A stretch of 5,004 nucleotides of DNA from Candidatus Parvarchaeota archaeon (lineage in GTDB: Archaea > Nanobdellota > Nanobdellia > CSSed11-243R1), in NCBI GenBank assembly GCA_003563585.1, contig PWUQ01000020.1, positions 1 to 5,004 of the forward strand. The letters are read 5' to 3'. This document shows, piece by piece, positions 1 through 4,404 of this stretch (positions are counted from its first letter, which is position 1; every line of letters starts with the position of its first letter). Below the pieces are notes generated by a model. It was not told the DNA's origin. It did not search any database and saw only the letters and a program-made list of their open reading frames with translations. The position numbers and the translations under genes are program-made.

Positions 1-511
1 GATAATGAGTGCCTCCAAAAGCAATTGCGTTTTTTTGAAATCTTCTATTTTTTTGAATCGTTTTTTTAATTGATTCTGCAATAAATTTTGCAACATTTTC
101 ATCTTTCCATTCTTTTTTTGTAGAACCTATCTCCACAAAAATCACTGGTTTTTTGAAATGAGTGGGCCCATGATGAGTAGCTTCCAAAACTATTTGGTAT
201 TTTTGAAAATTATTGATTTGATTTAAATTTTTCATAAAATCTTTTTGAATGCTTGGAAAAGCAAAACCCAGTTCTTTTGGTTTTCCTCCGAATTTAGCGT
301 TGGAGAAATTTCCCGGAAAATGTGAAGTTAAACAAGGCTTTCCTGACTCTGATTTATGTTTTGAAAGAAAAATATAAAAATTTGCATCAGGAAGATTTTG
401 AATATAAAGTAAGTCTTCATCAGTATAATGAACTTTCAATCCGAGATTTTCACACTGTTTTCCTATATTTATTCCCGCAATATCTTTTTTAGACGCTACA
501 AGCAAAACCAT
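1..511 (-). CDS. dtdA: D-aminoacyl-tRNA deacylase, archaeal DtdA/GEK1 type (partial, C-terminus beyond window)
   Basis: The product hydrolyses the ester bond of D-aminoacyl-tRNAs in the cytoplasm, freeing tRNA mischarged with D-amino acids; the family is zinc-dependent and distinct from bacterial DTD. I translated the minus strand from the ATG at 511-509 and found 170 uninterrupted residues to the window edge. Family blocks visible are SKHKSESGKP followed by LTSHFPGNF (residues 50-69), EATHHGPT (110-117), FVEIGST then EW (125-135) and AIAFGGTHY (162-170). The histidines in the HH and GGTHY blocks are the expected metal/active-site region (family knowledge). Archaeal members are about 270 residues, so roughly 100 residues lie outside. 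The start is supported by the MVLLVAS beta-strand opening and a TATA-like element about 26 nt upstream, which implies a leaderless mRNA. It is divergent from the neighbouring tRNA gene. No frameshift is seen. Confidence 0.9.
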   Translation of the reverse strand, partial: MVLLVASKKDIAGINIGKQCENLGLKVHYTDEDLLYIQNLPDANFYIFLSKHKSESGKPCLTSHFPGNFSNAKFGGKPKELGFAFPSIQKDFMKNLNQINNFQKYQIVLEATHHGPTHFKKPVIFVEIGSTKKEWKDENVAKFIAESIKKTIQKNRRFQKNAIAFGGTHY

Positions 512-532
512 AATATATAATATTTCTATAAC

Positions 533-543
533 TTTTTAAATTA
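533..543. promoter_or_regulatory. Palindromic TATA-like element shared by dtdA (minus) and tRNA-Gln (plus)
   Basis: The sequence TTTTTAAATTA contains the palindrome TTTAAA at 535-540. Its centre lies about 26 nt from the dtdA ATG (511) and about 28 nt from the first base of the tRNA (566), the normal TATA-to-start distance in archaea in both directions. No other element at the right distance is better in this 54-bp gap. The bidirectional role is inferred from spacing only. Confidence 0.5.
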
Positions 544-595
544 TAGTGTGGTTTATTTTTTTTATAGCCCCGTAGTGTAGTGGTCAAGCATGCAA

Positions 596-639
596 TTTAG
601 AAAAATATGCTTCAAAAAGCATAAGGCTCAAAAGCATAA
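596..639 (+). other. tRNA intron with bulge-helix-bulge splice motif
   Basis: Cutting after A595 and A639 gives a textbook archaeal BHB. The central 4-bp helix is ATGC (590-593) with GCAT (634-637). The bulges are AA|T at 594-596 and AA|G at 638-640. The outer helix is AGC (587-589) with GCT (641-643). The inner helix is weak (597-598 with 632-633). The intron interrupts the 5' side of the anticodon stem between positions 29 and 30, not the canonical 37/38. Inside it, TATGCTT (606-612) can pair with AAGCATA (617-623) as a 7-bp hairpin. A594-A595 equals A638-A639, so 594-637 or 595-638 would give the same mature RNA; only the 596-639 cut fits the BHB rule. Confidence 0.85.
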
Positions 640-644
640 GGCTC
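615..644 (+). repeat. Perfect 15-bp tandem duplication inside tRNA-Gln (intron plus exon 2)
   Basis: The unit AAAAGCATAAGGCTC occurs at 615-629 and again, immediately adjacent, at 630-644. Each copy carries GCATAA|GGCT, meaning the intron half of the BHB helix, the bulge and the first exon-2 bases. The second copy reads into the real anticodon (CTG at 644-646); the first is entirely intronic. The shorter AAGCAT also occurs in the D arm at 586-591, so this hexamer is present three times in the gene. Confidence 0.95.
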
Positions 645-787
645 TGGACCTTGCGACCGCGGTTCGAATCCGCGCGGGGCTATTTAGTCTTTAGAAACAT
701 TTAAATGATTTTTATGAGCATTTTTAAAGAAATAAAGCTTTTTTTGGGTTTTAAATTTTAAGTAGTTTAACTGTTGTTAAAAAGTAA

Positions 788-824
788 TTATATATAAGTA
801 TTGTCTATTAATATGCAGGAGGTG
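788..824 (+). promoter_or_regulatory. TATA box and strong Shine-Dalgarno site for the DUF5667-like gene
   Basis: TTATATATAAG at 788-798 is a good archaeal TATA box, and the expected transcription start is about 815-820. AGGAGGTG at 817-824 is a near-perfect Shine-Dalgarno sequence six bases before the ATG at 831. It fixes the start at 831 rather than at the in-frame TTG at 801 or the ATG at 813. The predicted start site is close to the Shine-Dalgarno, so the leader would be very short. The rest of 683-787 is AT-rich and shows no gene. Confidence 0.7.
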
Positions 825-830
825 TATATA

Positions 831-1544
831 ATGAAATACAAAATTTTTGCAATTTTCGCTTTATTTGTCTTTGTTATGCCTATGGTGGCTTTTGCAAATG
901 AAGTTGATGTGAATGAAACAATAAATGAGACAGAAGAACCAGAAGAAATTTTACTACCTGCAGCAGGAATAACTCCAGATTCTGCTTTTTATGGAATCAA
1001 AAGAGCAGTAGAAAGAATTCAAATGGCATTTACAAGAGATGAAGTTGCAAGAGCAAATCTTAGAATGCAATTTGCTGAAAAAAGACTTTCTGAAGCAAGA
1101 GAAATGGCAGACAGAGGAAAACCCGAATTTGTTGAAGATTTAATGCAAGATTATGGCAGAGATATGAGTGAAGTGAGAGAAAGAATGGAACAGAGATATC
1201 AAGAATGTATAGAATTAGAAGATGAAACTTGTGCAAGATATGCAGATGTAATAGAAACAGTTTCAGAAGCGACAACAAAACATATCGCAGTTTTAGAAGA
1301 AGTTGAACAGAAAGTTCCAGAACAAGCAAGAGAGGCAATACAACAAGCGATAGAACGTTCGATACAAGGACATGAAAGAACACAAGAAAGATTAGAAGAA
1401 GCTTTTAAGAGAATTGTAGAAAAAGGAGAAGAAGCTCAAGATAGAATTTCAAGGCCTGAAATAAATGGTGTTGAAGACATTGTAGAAAATGGAATGCCTG
1501 AGAATGTAGAAGACAAAATCCCAGAATCTCCAGGAAAACCTTAA
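831..1544 (+). CDS. Exported alpha-helical protein, DUF5667-like
   Basis: The protein has 237 residues, with a Shine-Dalgarno-supported start. Residues 1-22 form a signal peptide (MKYKIF, then a hydrophobic core ending AFA before NE), so the product should be exported or anchored outside. After an acidic linker (23-41), the segment LLPAAGITPDSAFYGIKRA (41-59) and the following charged amphipathic helices (to about 150) match the pattern I associate with DUF5667: a proline/glycine-marked start near a P-x-S-x-x-Y-x-x-K motif, then long helices. Residues 150-208 continue as Glu/Arg/Gln-rich probable coiled coil, and the tail (209-237) is acidic with several prolines. Cys126 and Cys134 could form a disulfide. 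The molecular function of the family is not established. The gene converges with the membrane-bound HTH gene downstream. Assignment rests on recalled motif similarity, not a profile search. Confidence 0.8.
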   Translation: MKYKIFAIFALFVFVMPMVAFANEVDVNETINETEEPEEILLPAAGITPDSAFYGIKRAVERIQMAFTRDEVARANLRMQFAEKRLSEAREMADRGKPEFVEDLMQDYGRDMSEVRERMEQRYQECIELEDETCARYADVIETVSEATTKHIAVLEEVEQKVPEQAREAIQQAIERSIQGHERTQERLEEAFKRIVEKGEEAQDRISRPEINGVEDIVENGMPENVEDKIPESPGKP

Positions 1545-1573
1545 TTTTTTTCTTTTTATTTTTTTATTTTTAT
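1545..1573 (+). terminator. T-rich terminator after the DUF5667-like gene
   Basis: Directly after the TAA at 1542-1544 comes a run of 27 T residues broken only by single C or A bases (TTTTTTT, C, TTTTT, A and so on). Oligo-T on the coding strand is the usual archaeal termination signal. It overlaps the last codons of the convergent gene (1556-1573), where on the other strand it encodes the lysine-rich end IKIKK. Confidence 0.65.
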
Positions 1574-2443
1574 TACATTAGTTCTACCAGATGGTTTTTT
1601 TTCTATAAGTCCTTTTTCTTCAAGATTTCTTAACAATTTACTCAATCTAGGTTTAGAAAAATCTAATTCTTTTTGTATTTCTTTTTGCTTGATTTCTCCT
1701 TTAGATTTTATAAAATCATATATTTTTTTCTCATTTTTTCCAAGTCCTATCGATTTTACTTTCTCTTTTTGTTTCTCAAAAAATAGATACATTCCAAGAA
1801 TAATCATTCCAAAAATAAAAGTCATTAGTATAGGATAGTTTCTCAAACTTACTACAGACTCTTTATGAGATGTTTCGAATAACACTAAAATTCTAAAATC
1901 TTCCAATTCGACATTTTCGTCGCTCCATCTTAATATAATTCTTTGTCCATCACTACCAATTCCATCTGGTTGTGGAAAAACACTAGAAGTTTCTGTTAAA
2001 TCTGAAAGAATAGCACCAACAGGCAAATTTATGATTAATTCAAACTTGTTTGTTTTGGATATTTCTATATTATAATTGAATAAATATGATCCTTCCAACC
2101 TTTTAATATTTTCATATTCGAATTCTATATTCAATTTTGATGTTTGATATGGTTCAATATACTTATATATTCGAACTATAAACATACCATTATCTTCAGT
2201 TATGTCATAGTTTAATCTCCCAGAGGAATCATAAATGAATAATTTTTCAGGATAAAATGATAAAGGGATGGTTATAATTGAAATTTCAGATTCTTCTGCT
2301 TGAATTTCCATAGAAGTTCTTATTCTTGCAGATTCATAATCTAAATTAATAACTGTTTTATATTCAGATATTACATTTGCATGAGAGATAGATATTGCTA
2401 TAAAAATTAAAAAAATTAAAATTGTTATTTTAAGCATTTTCAT
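1556..2443 (-). CDS. Membrane-anchored winged-HTH protein with extracytoplasmic sensor-like domain
   Basis: The protein has 295 residues. Segments in order: a signal peptide or N-terminal hydrophobic segment (1-22, ending SHA); a beta-rich extracytoplasmic domain (about 23-200) with alternating hydrophobic residues; a transmembrane helix (about 203-222, ending before KQKEKVK); and a cytoplasmic winged HTH (about 234-294). In the HTH, KNEKKIYDFIKSKGEIKQKE gives helix 1, EIQKELDFSKPRLSKLLRNL gives helices 2-3, and KGLIEKKPSGRTNVIKI gives the wing. This layout recurs in archaeal membrane-tethered transcription regulators (family knowledge). Signal sensing outside and DNA binding inside is inferred. 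The start at 2443 has a TATA-like element about 26 bp upstream, indicating a leaderless mRNA; Met3 (codon at 2437-2435) is an alternative. It is convergent with the DUF5667-like gene, with an 11-bp gap. Targets are unknown. Confidence 0.85.
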   Translation of the reverse strand: MKMLKITILIFLIFIAISISHANVISEYKTVINLDYESARIRTSMEIQAEESEISIITIPLSFYPEKLFIYDSSGRLNYDITEDNGMFIVRIYKYIEPYQTSKLNIEFEYENIKRLEGSYLFNYNIEISKTNKFELIINLPVGAILSDLTETSSVFPQPDGIGSDGQRIILRWSDENVELEDFRILVLFETSHKESVVSLRNYPILMTFIFGMIILGMYLFFEKQKEKVKSIGLGKNEKKIYDFIKSKGEIKQKEIQKELDFSKPRLSKLLRNLEEKGLIEKKPSGRTNVIKIKK

Positions 2444-2463
2444 TAATATATTAAATAGTTGAA

Positions 2464-2474
2464 AGTATTTAATT
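2464..2474 (-). promoter_or_regulatory. TATA-like element for the membrane HTH gene
   Basis: Read on the minus strand this is AATTAAATACT, centred about 26 bp before the ATG at 2443, the distance expected for a leaderless archaeal transcript. No Shine-Dalgarno sequence precedes the ATG, which agrees. The surrounding DNA is very AT-rich, so chance TATA-like matches are likely. Confidence 0.4.
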
Positions 2475-2660
2475 TTATTGAATTATTTTTTTATTTTTAA
2501 ATAATTTTATAACTACATCTGTCTATTTTAAATTATGGAAACTATCACAGGTTTCAAAAAATTCACGAATGCATTTTATGTTTACAAATTTTTCAAAGAT
2601 TTTGCATTTATCTATAATATTCAATAAAAAATTTTATTATTTCATAAAAAAATACTTAGT

Positions 2661-2696
2661 TTTATAAAGCTTAAAATTATCAATTTCTTAGGTGAT
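2661..2696 (+). promoter_or_regulatory. TATA box and Shine-Dalgarno for the gene at 2702
   Basis: TTTATAAAG at 2661-2669 is a TATA box and GGTGAT at 2691-2696 a Shine-Dalgarno five bases before the ATG at 2702. The predicted start of transcription (about 2688-2691) falls just before the Shine-Dalgarno, the same compact layout as at 831 and 3572. The divergent intergenic region 2444-2660 otherwise shows only AT-rich sequence. Confidence 0.6.
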
Positions 2697-2701
2697 AGTA
2701 A

Positions 2702-3136
2702 ATGCCAATAATTAGAAAGAAATTAAGAGAATCTTCTGCAAAAAGGGAAGTTCTCGAAGTTGATAGAATAAAACCAGGAAAATTTAAAAACGATATTTCT
2801 ATTGCTGACGTAAAAGAAATAAAACAGGAAATAAAAACGGAACAGAAAGGTGTTGTTTTTGAGTATGAGTTTAAGACAGACTATGCATTAGAAGAACCAC
2901 AAGGAAAAAGCCTAGGAAACATTAAAATAATAGGGGAAATTTTTTACGTAGACGCAAGTAATGTAGTGGATGAAATATTGGAAAGTTGGAAAAAAGACAA
3001 AAAACTTAAACCTGAAATGATGAAAAAAGTATTAGATGTTGCTTTTAAAGATGCTCAAATAGAAGCATTACATCAGGCAGAAAAGGTTGGTTTACCTAGT
3101 CCAGTTCCACTTATGCGACTAAAAGATTCAAAATAA
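2702..3136 (+). CDS. Conserved-looking archaeal protein of unknown function; possible SecB-like fold
   Basis: The protein has 144 residues, no signal peptide and no membrane segment, so it is probably cytoplasmic. The N-terminus (1-35) is basic and probably flexible. Alternating patterns at VVFEYEFKTDYA (51-62) and GNIKIIGEIFYVD (72-84) look like beta strands. They are followed by a helix with Trp96 (about 87-99), a long helix (103-130), and a Pro-rich end PSPVPLMRL (132-140). Strands followed by a long C-terminal helix and a proline segment loosely recall SecB-like chaperones, and I believe similar short proteins with a PxPIPLPR-like end occur in archaea. This is a weak structural impression, not a family assignment. 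It is transcribed from its own promoter and followed by a T-rich tract before the Cys-rich gene. The start is set by the Shine-Dalgarno at 2691. Confidence 0.8.
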   Translation: MPIIRKKLRESSAKREVLEVDRIKPGKFKNDISIADVKEIKQEIKTEQKGVVFEYEFKTDYALEEPQGKSLGNIKIIGEIFYVDASNVVDEILESWKKDKKLKPEMMKKVLDVAFKDAQIEALHQAEKVGLPSPVPLMRLKDSK

Positions 3137-3146
3137 ATTAACAACC

Positions 3147-3175
3147 TTTTTATTCTTTATTTTCTTTATTTTATT
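3147..3175 (+). terminator. T-rich tract between the genes at 2702 and 3176
   Basis: The 39-bp gap after 3136 is almost all pyrimidine/A, with repeated TTTTAT, TTTAT and TTTTC runs ending at the next ATG. It is a plausible oligo-T terminator for the upstream gene. It leaves no clear TATA box or Shine-Dalgarno for the gene at 3176, so that gene may depend on readthrough or on a poor promoter inside this tract. Confidence 0.45.
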
Positions 3176-3466
3176 ATGAAAAAATTAGTTATTATAGGTA
3201 TTTTTGCTTTGGTGGCTATTACAATTTTTGCTATGGGTTGTTTAAGCACAAAAGTTGAATGTGAAATAGCTGAAGACTGTGTCCCTGCTCAATGTTGCCA
3301 TCCGACAGAATGTGTCCATATTAGCTTGGCTCCAGATTGCACGGATGTTGTTTGTACATTGGAGTGTAGACCTGGAACTATGGATTGTGGGCAAGGATAC
3401 TGTGATTGTATAAATGGAAACTGTGAAGCAATTATTGAAAGTCCGGGCGAAACCATTTTATATTAA
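3176..3466 (+). CDS. Small Cys-rich putative lipoprotein
   Basis: The protein has 96 residues. Residues 1-21 (MKKLVIIG, a hydrophobic core, AMG) lead to Cys22 in a lipobox-like AMGC, suggesting export and lipid anchoring at the outer face of the membrane. The mature part has 12 further cysteines: 29, 35, 40, 41, 46, 55, 60, 64, 71, 76, 78 and 83. The order CEIAEDCVPAQCCHPTEC, then C-x4-C-x3-C, then DCGQGYCDCINGNC resembles the small eight-cysteine cluster domains annotated in many archaeal genomes. Disulfide knot or metal binding cannot be told apart; an extracytoplasmic, oxidising location favours disulfides. The tail (84-96) is polar with no known motif. No Shine-Dalgarno or clear TATA box precedes the start, but the signal peptide fixes the reading frame and Met1. 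Confidence 0.85.
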   Translation: MKKLVIIGIFALVAITIFAMGCLSTKVECEIAEDCVPAQCCHPTECVHISLAPDCTDVVCTLECRPGTMDCGQGYCDCINGNCEAIIESPGETILY

Positions 3467-3482
3467 AGCTTAAATTAAGCTT
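3466..3482. repeat. Near-perfect palindrome AAGCTTAA-A-TTAAGCTT
   Basis: Eight-base arms flank a single central A. The palindrome begins on the last base of the stop codon of the Cys-rich gene. A closely related pair, AAGCTT-AAAAA-AAGCTT, is found at 4367-4383 between the two repeat arrays, with 17 of 19 matching bases when the preceding TA is included. Confidence 0.6.
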
Positions 3483-3489
3483 CTAATAC

Positions 3490-3518
3490 TAAATAAAGCT
3501 TTATTTAAATCTTTTTTT
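3490..3518 (+). terminator. 18-bp perfect palindrome followed by T7
   Basis: Bases 3490-3507 are a perfect palindrome centred on AAAGCTTT (TAAATAAAGCTTTATTTA). Four bases later a run of seven T (3512-3518) follows. The hairpin plus T-run lies 24 bases after the Cys-rich gene and fits a terminator. A perfect palindrome could also be a protein-binding site for the gene at 3572, whose TATA box is at 3531. Confidence 0.55.
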
Positions 3519-3530
3519 AAATTAGATAGT

Positions 3531-3565
3531 TATATAAATATTAAGATATGTAGGTATTTACGGGT
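3531..3565 (+). promoter_or_regulatory. TATA box and weak Shine-Dalgarno for the gene at 3572
   Basis: TATATAAATA at 3531-3540 is a strong TATA box. Transcription would start near 3560, just before GGGTG at 3561-3565, which sits six bases before the ATG. The spacing pattern repeats that of the promoters for 831 and 2702. Confidence 0.6.
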
Positions 3566-3571
3566 GTAAAG

Positions 3572-3934
3572 ATGAAACATGTTTGTCCGCATTGCAACAA
3601 GGAATTTGACATAAAAAATAAAAAAAAGTTAAAAATTAATAAAAATTATAAAGTTGGAAAAAGAAAACCTGTAAAAAGAATGAGAGAAATACTCAATTTT
3701 TTAAAAGAACAAGAGGATTGGACATGGATTCGTAGAATAGCTAAAGGAACTAATATGTATCCTTATTCTGTCAGTTATTTATTAGAAAAATACCTAGGTA
3801 ATTTCATAGAAATAGTTGATCCAGAAGAAGTATATGAGTCAACAGGGATTAAAATGAAGCTTATAAGATTAAAAAATAGAGATATAGATATAAATAAGGT
3901 AATAGAAGATATTAAGATACGAACCAACAGTTAA
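3572..3934 (+). CDS. CxxC plus winged-HTH DNA-binding protein
   Basis: The protein has 120 residues. The N-terminus has CPHCNKEF (Cys5, Cys8), half of a zinc-ribbon-like site. No other cysteine exists in the protein, so zinc would need His3/His7 or dimerisation. A very basic stretch (13-36) follows. A winged HTH then covers about 36-101: helix 1 RMREILNFLKEQ, helix 2 WIRRIAKGT, recognition helix YPYSVSYLLEKYL (63-75), and wing FIEIVDPEE followed by a strand KMKLIRLK. The tail (102-120) is another charged helix. No membrane segment is seen. It is most likely a transcription factor or DNA-binding accessory protein; the target is unknown. It lies directly upstream of the repeat-rich 600-bp region, so binding to those repeats is a reasonable but untested idea. 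The start is supported by TATA and Shine-Dalgarno spacing. Confidence 0.85.
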   Translation: MKHVCPHCNKEFDIKNKKKLKINKNYKVGKRKPVKRMREILNFLKEQEDWTWIRRIAKGTNMYPYSVSYLLEKYLGNFIEIVDPEEVYESTGIKMKLIRLKNRDIDINKVIEDIKIRTNS

Positions 3935-3970
3935 GGGGCTTATTTTAACGTTTTTTAATTTTAAATAACA

Positions 3971-4112
3971 CTCACTTCTAATTTTTGTTTAATTTCACGT
4001 TATTAACTCTCACTTTCTAGCATTATATCTCACTTTTTGAAAGCATTTTTTTCATATTTTTTCATCATTATTTTTAGATCGACATATAGCTATTTCATAA
4101 CTCTCACTTTTT
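3971..4112 (+). repeat. Four dispersed CTCACTT-type motifs
   Basis: CTCACTTCT occurs at 3971, CTCACTTTCT at 4009, CTCACTTTTT at 4029 and CTCACTTTTT at 4103, all on the plus strand. Two of them lie in an identical 13-mer, TAACTCTCACTTT (4004-4016 and 4098-4110). Start spacings are 38, 20 and 74. These could be binding sites for one protein. Confidence 0.6.
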
Positions 4113-4140
4113 TATTTTTCAATATGGAAAATAAATATAT

Positions 4141-4161
4141 TATTATACATTAAGTATAATA
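4141..4161. repeat. 8-bp perfect inverted repeat with 5-nt spacer
   Basis: TATTATAC (4141-4148), spacer ATTAA, then GTATAATA (4154-4161). It is located 25 bp before array 1. It may be a dimer-binding operator or a hairpin; its AT content makes chance occurrence possible. Confidence 0.5.
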
Positions 4162-4186
4162 GTAAATAGGTATGTTCTGAAAACAC

Positions 4187-4308
4187 GTGTCGAACTTGTT
4201 GACGAATGTGTTGAATGTGTTGACGAATGTGTTGAATGTGTTGACGAATGTGTTGGGTTTGGTGTCGAATGTGTTGGTGTTGGATGTGTTGAGTGTCGAA
4301 TGTGTTGG
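4187..4308 (+). repeat. Array 1 of the G/T-rich GAATGTGT motif
   Basis: GAATGTGT begins at 4204, 4213, 4225, 4234, 4246, 4267 and 4298, with a one-base variant GGATGTGT at 4282. The first part is a tandem 21-mer (4201-4221 and 4222-4242 identical, with 4243-4254 a partial third copy), itself built of a 12-base and a 9-base unit. All copies are on the plus strand. G+C is close to half, far above the surrounding DNA. The array starts inside the palindrome ACACGTGT (4183-4190). Confidence 0.95.
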
Positions 4309-4404
4309 AATTAATTAAAAAATAAGAATTTTAAAAAATCTCATAATATAATTTAAATTTAATTTAAAGCTTAAAAAAAGCTTATTTAAAAGTTCATATA
4401 ATAT
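4309..4404. other. AT-rich spacer between the arrays, with AAGCTT inverted repeat
   Basis: Only 9 of 96 bases are G or C. It contains AATTTAAATTTAATTTAAA and then AAGCTT-AAAAA-AAGCTT at 4367-4383, which can fold as a 6-bp hairpin with a 5-base loop. The composition would melt easily, as in a DNA unwinding element. That role is inferred from its position between the two arrays. Confidence 0.5.

Larger units (their letters stand above)
566..682 (+). tRNA. tRNA-Gln(CTG), split by a 44-nt intron at position 29/30
   Basis: Exons 566-595 and 640-682 give a 73-nt mature tRNA. The acceptor stem AGCCCCG (566-572) pairs with CGGGGCT (675-681), with discriminator A682. The A1-U72 pair is typical of archaeal tRNA-Gln. 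The D stem GTGT/GCAT (575-578/588-591) encloses the loop AGTGGTCAA. The anticodon stem CAAGG/CCTTG is formed by 593-595 plus 640-641 on one side and 649-653 on the other. The loop CTCTGGA (642-648) carries anticodon CTG at 644-646, reading CAG glutamine codons. The variable loop is CGAC. The T stem CGCGG/CCGCG encloses TTCGAAT. CCA is not encoded, as is common in archaea. The uninterrupted 5' arm (CAATT) cannot pair with the 3' side, so the intron is required. Transcription probably starts from the TATA-like element at 533-543. Confidence 0.93.

Noticed and set aside
593..612. Canonical 37/38 tRNA intron position
   Set aside because: It would need CAATT paired with AATTG on the 3' side of the anticodon stem; the actual 3' arm is CCTTG, which pairs only with CAAGG made by splicing at 29/30.
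683..787. Extra gene or RNA between the tRNA and the DUF5667-like gene
   Set aside because: Only AT-rich sequence with short T-runs; no open frame, conserved box or stable structure.
801..830. Upstream TTG/ATG starts (801, 813) that would lengthen the DUF5667-like protein
   Set aside because: The ATG at 831 has a near-perfect Shine-Dalgarno and opens directly into a signal peptide; the longer starts put that Shine-Dalgarno inside the coding region and would bury the signal peptide.
1060..1383. Minus-strand open frame of 107 codons
   Set aside because: Lies wholly inside the DUF5667-like gene; its leucine-rich product is the mirror of Glu/Lys/Gln-rich codons.
2536..2600. Possible small RNA or hairpins (GAAAC/GTTTC at 2538-2555; AATGCA with TGCATT further on)
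   Set aside because: Five- to six-base stems with long loops in AT-rich DNA; no box C/D, H/ACA or promoter pattern supports an RNA gene.
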